NCBI GenBank assembly: GCA_018673255.1
Contig: JABHDC010000009.1
Location: 1 to 63,659 of the forward strand
DNA length: 63,659 nt
Origin: Gemmatimonadota bacterium
Lineage (GTDB): Bacteria > Latescibacterota > UBA2968 > UBA8231
Reading direction: 5' to 3'
Part shown: positions 62,898-63,659 of the stretch, piece by piece
Layout: each line of letters begins with the position of its first letter
How positions within the stretch are numbered: the stretch's first letter is position 1
The notes under the pieces: model-generated
Told to the model about the DNA's origin: nothing
Seen by the model: only the letters and a program-made list of their open reading frames with translations
The model's database searches: none
Translations under genes and position numbers: made by a program

Positions 62898-63659
62898 ATG
62901 AGCGACATGAAATGGCCGCCCCACGCCGCCATGTATCTGGATGCGGCCGAGATCGTCGTCGACCGGGCACGGCGGGACTGGCTCGATGACGACGGACAGA
63001 TCCGCGACCCCTTCGAACGGGCCGACCGGTGGCGTGGCGGCACCGCTGCGCGCTTCGCCTGTCCTGCGGCAATCCTCGTCAGCCTTCGAGGGCGAGATGA
63101 TCTGGTGAAACCAGCAGCCACAGCGCTGGATCAGGTGATCGCGCAGATCGGTCAGGCTGCACAGGAGCAGCGGCCTCCCTTTGTGCCCGGGGTACTGGAC
63201 CTGACGGCCAAGGAGATCATGCTCGCTCGCAATCTGCTGGCGAACCACGTCTCTCCCGCCCGCCTGGTCTGCTGGGATGAATCGCTGGCCGCGATCGATC
63301 CGGACGTGGCCTACACGACGGCGGCCAAGAGGCGCGCCGGGGAGCGGCCGAACAACTATGAGGCCTACGCATCGGTCGGGGAATGGATGCGTTGGCGCGC
63401 CGGTCTGTCCGATACGCGATCGTGGATCGAAGAGGTGACCCGCGCCAATCTCAAGTGGACGACGACCCACGGCCTGTATCGGGATCCCGGTGATCCGGCC
63501 ACCTATGATTTGAGTGTGCGCCAGAATTGGTCCGAGTTGCTGCACAACGGCTACGATGGCCCTCAGAGACAGGAACTGGACCTGCTATTACGTCGGGGCG
63601 GACTGACCACACTGCAGATGATATCGCCCCTGGGATGGGCACCCTACGGCGGTCGCTCC
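62898..63659 (+). CDS. Predicted alpha/alpha-toroid protein, possibly polysaccharide lyase-like (partial)
   Basis: The gene runs off the window with 254 codons present and no stop. The start ATG follows gagagg. The peptide is helical with (alpha/alpha)-barrel features: WRGGTAARFACPAAILVSL, NNYEAYASVGEWMRWRAGL and GLYRDPGDPATYDLSVRQNW. The last segment recalls DUF2264/heparinase-like families found in Planctomycetes and Latescibacteria gene sets. No catalytic residues can be assigned from the part seen. It is divergent from the exosortase locus. The family call is tentative. Confidence 0.5.
   Translation, partial: MSDMKWPPHAAMYLDAAEIVVDRARRDWLDDDGQIRDPFERADRWRGGTAARFACPAAILVSLRGRDDLVKPAATALDQVIAQIGQAAQEQRPPFVPGVLDLTAKEIMLARNLLANHVSPARLVCWDESLAAIDPDVAYTTAAKRRAGERPNNYEAYASVGEWMRWRAGLSDTRSWIEEVTRANLKWTTTHGLYRDPGDPATYDLSVRQNWSELLHNGYDGPQRQELDLLLRRGGLTTLQMISPLGWAPYGGRS

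Noticed and set aside
1..63659. tRNA or rRNA genes
   Set aside because: I saw no cloverleaf-like GGTTCGAATCC patterns or rRNA-like conserved blocks in any gap.

Overview
The window is GC-rich, tightly packed bacterial DNA carrying about 50 protein genes and no RNA gene, CRISPR array or insertion sequence that I can recognise. Lineage is inferred from content. There is a secreted beta-propeller protein with a C-terminal FlgD/type IX-like sorting domain, SusC-like TonB and DUF4249 partners, DUF5916 and FN3/NHL lipoproteins of the FCB group. There are also Gfo/Idh/MocA, RraA, M81/MlrC, URO-D-family, AGE-family and sulfatase genes of the kind common in Latescibacterota and Poribacteria. A Latescibacterota-like member of the FCB superphylum is the best guess; no 16S or marker gene is present to prove it.

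Layout. 1-7.2 kb: the tail of an oxidoreductase, a secreted propeller protein, a methyltransferase and a DUF5916 outer-membrane protein. 7.3-13.4 kb (minus): an operon for a large acyl-CoA dehydrogenase, an ETF-QO/FixC-like flavoprotein fused to an 8-Cys ferredoxin domain, EtfB and EtfA. 13.6-18.1 kb: RraA-family protein, SGNH hydrolase, esterase and EgtB. 18.2-21.5 kb: a TonB receptor/DUF4249 lipoprotein pair. 21.8-31.1 kb: assorted single genes (LEA2 lipoprotein, M81 peptidase, URO-D-like protein, Kelch protein, FN3/NHL lipoprotein, CDGSH Fe-S protein).

31.4-44.2 kb (plus) is the most striking region. It is a single run of ten genes encoding a Liv-type ABC transporter (HMKGF), a short PaaK-like adenylating enzyme, a long-chain acyl-CoA synthetase, a histidine kinase with four tandem GAF-like modules, a CheY-like receiver and an NtrC-type sigma-54 activator. 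In front of livH I find a -24/-12 promoter with the correct 10-bp GG/GC spacing, and about 200 bp upstream a perfect 15-bp inverted repeat suited to an activator site. The operon may therefore encode its own activator: an uptake, CoA-activation and sensing system for an organic or aromatic acid.

44.2-46.9 kb: two MFS transporters. 47-53.2 kb (minus): an HMGL-like aldolase, a toroid protein, a URO-D-family protein, an AGE-family protein and a sulfatase, apparently one catabolic cluster. 53.3-58.3 kb: GDPD plus a YbbA/YbbP-like ABC pair, convergent with a TesA-like esterase. 58.3-60.3 kb: FAD oxidoreductase and histidine phosphatase. 60.4-62.6 kb: a compact exosortase-H-like locus with its own candidate substrate and a membrane partner. 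The window ends inside an alpha/alpha-toroid protein of possible polysaccharide-lyase type.

Four-base stop/start overlaps (ATGA, GTGA, TTGA) are frequent and were used to choose several starts.
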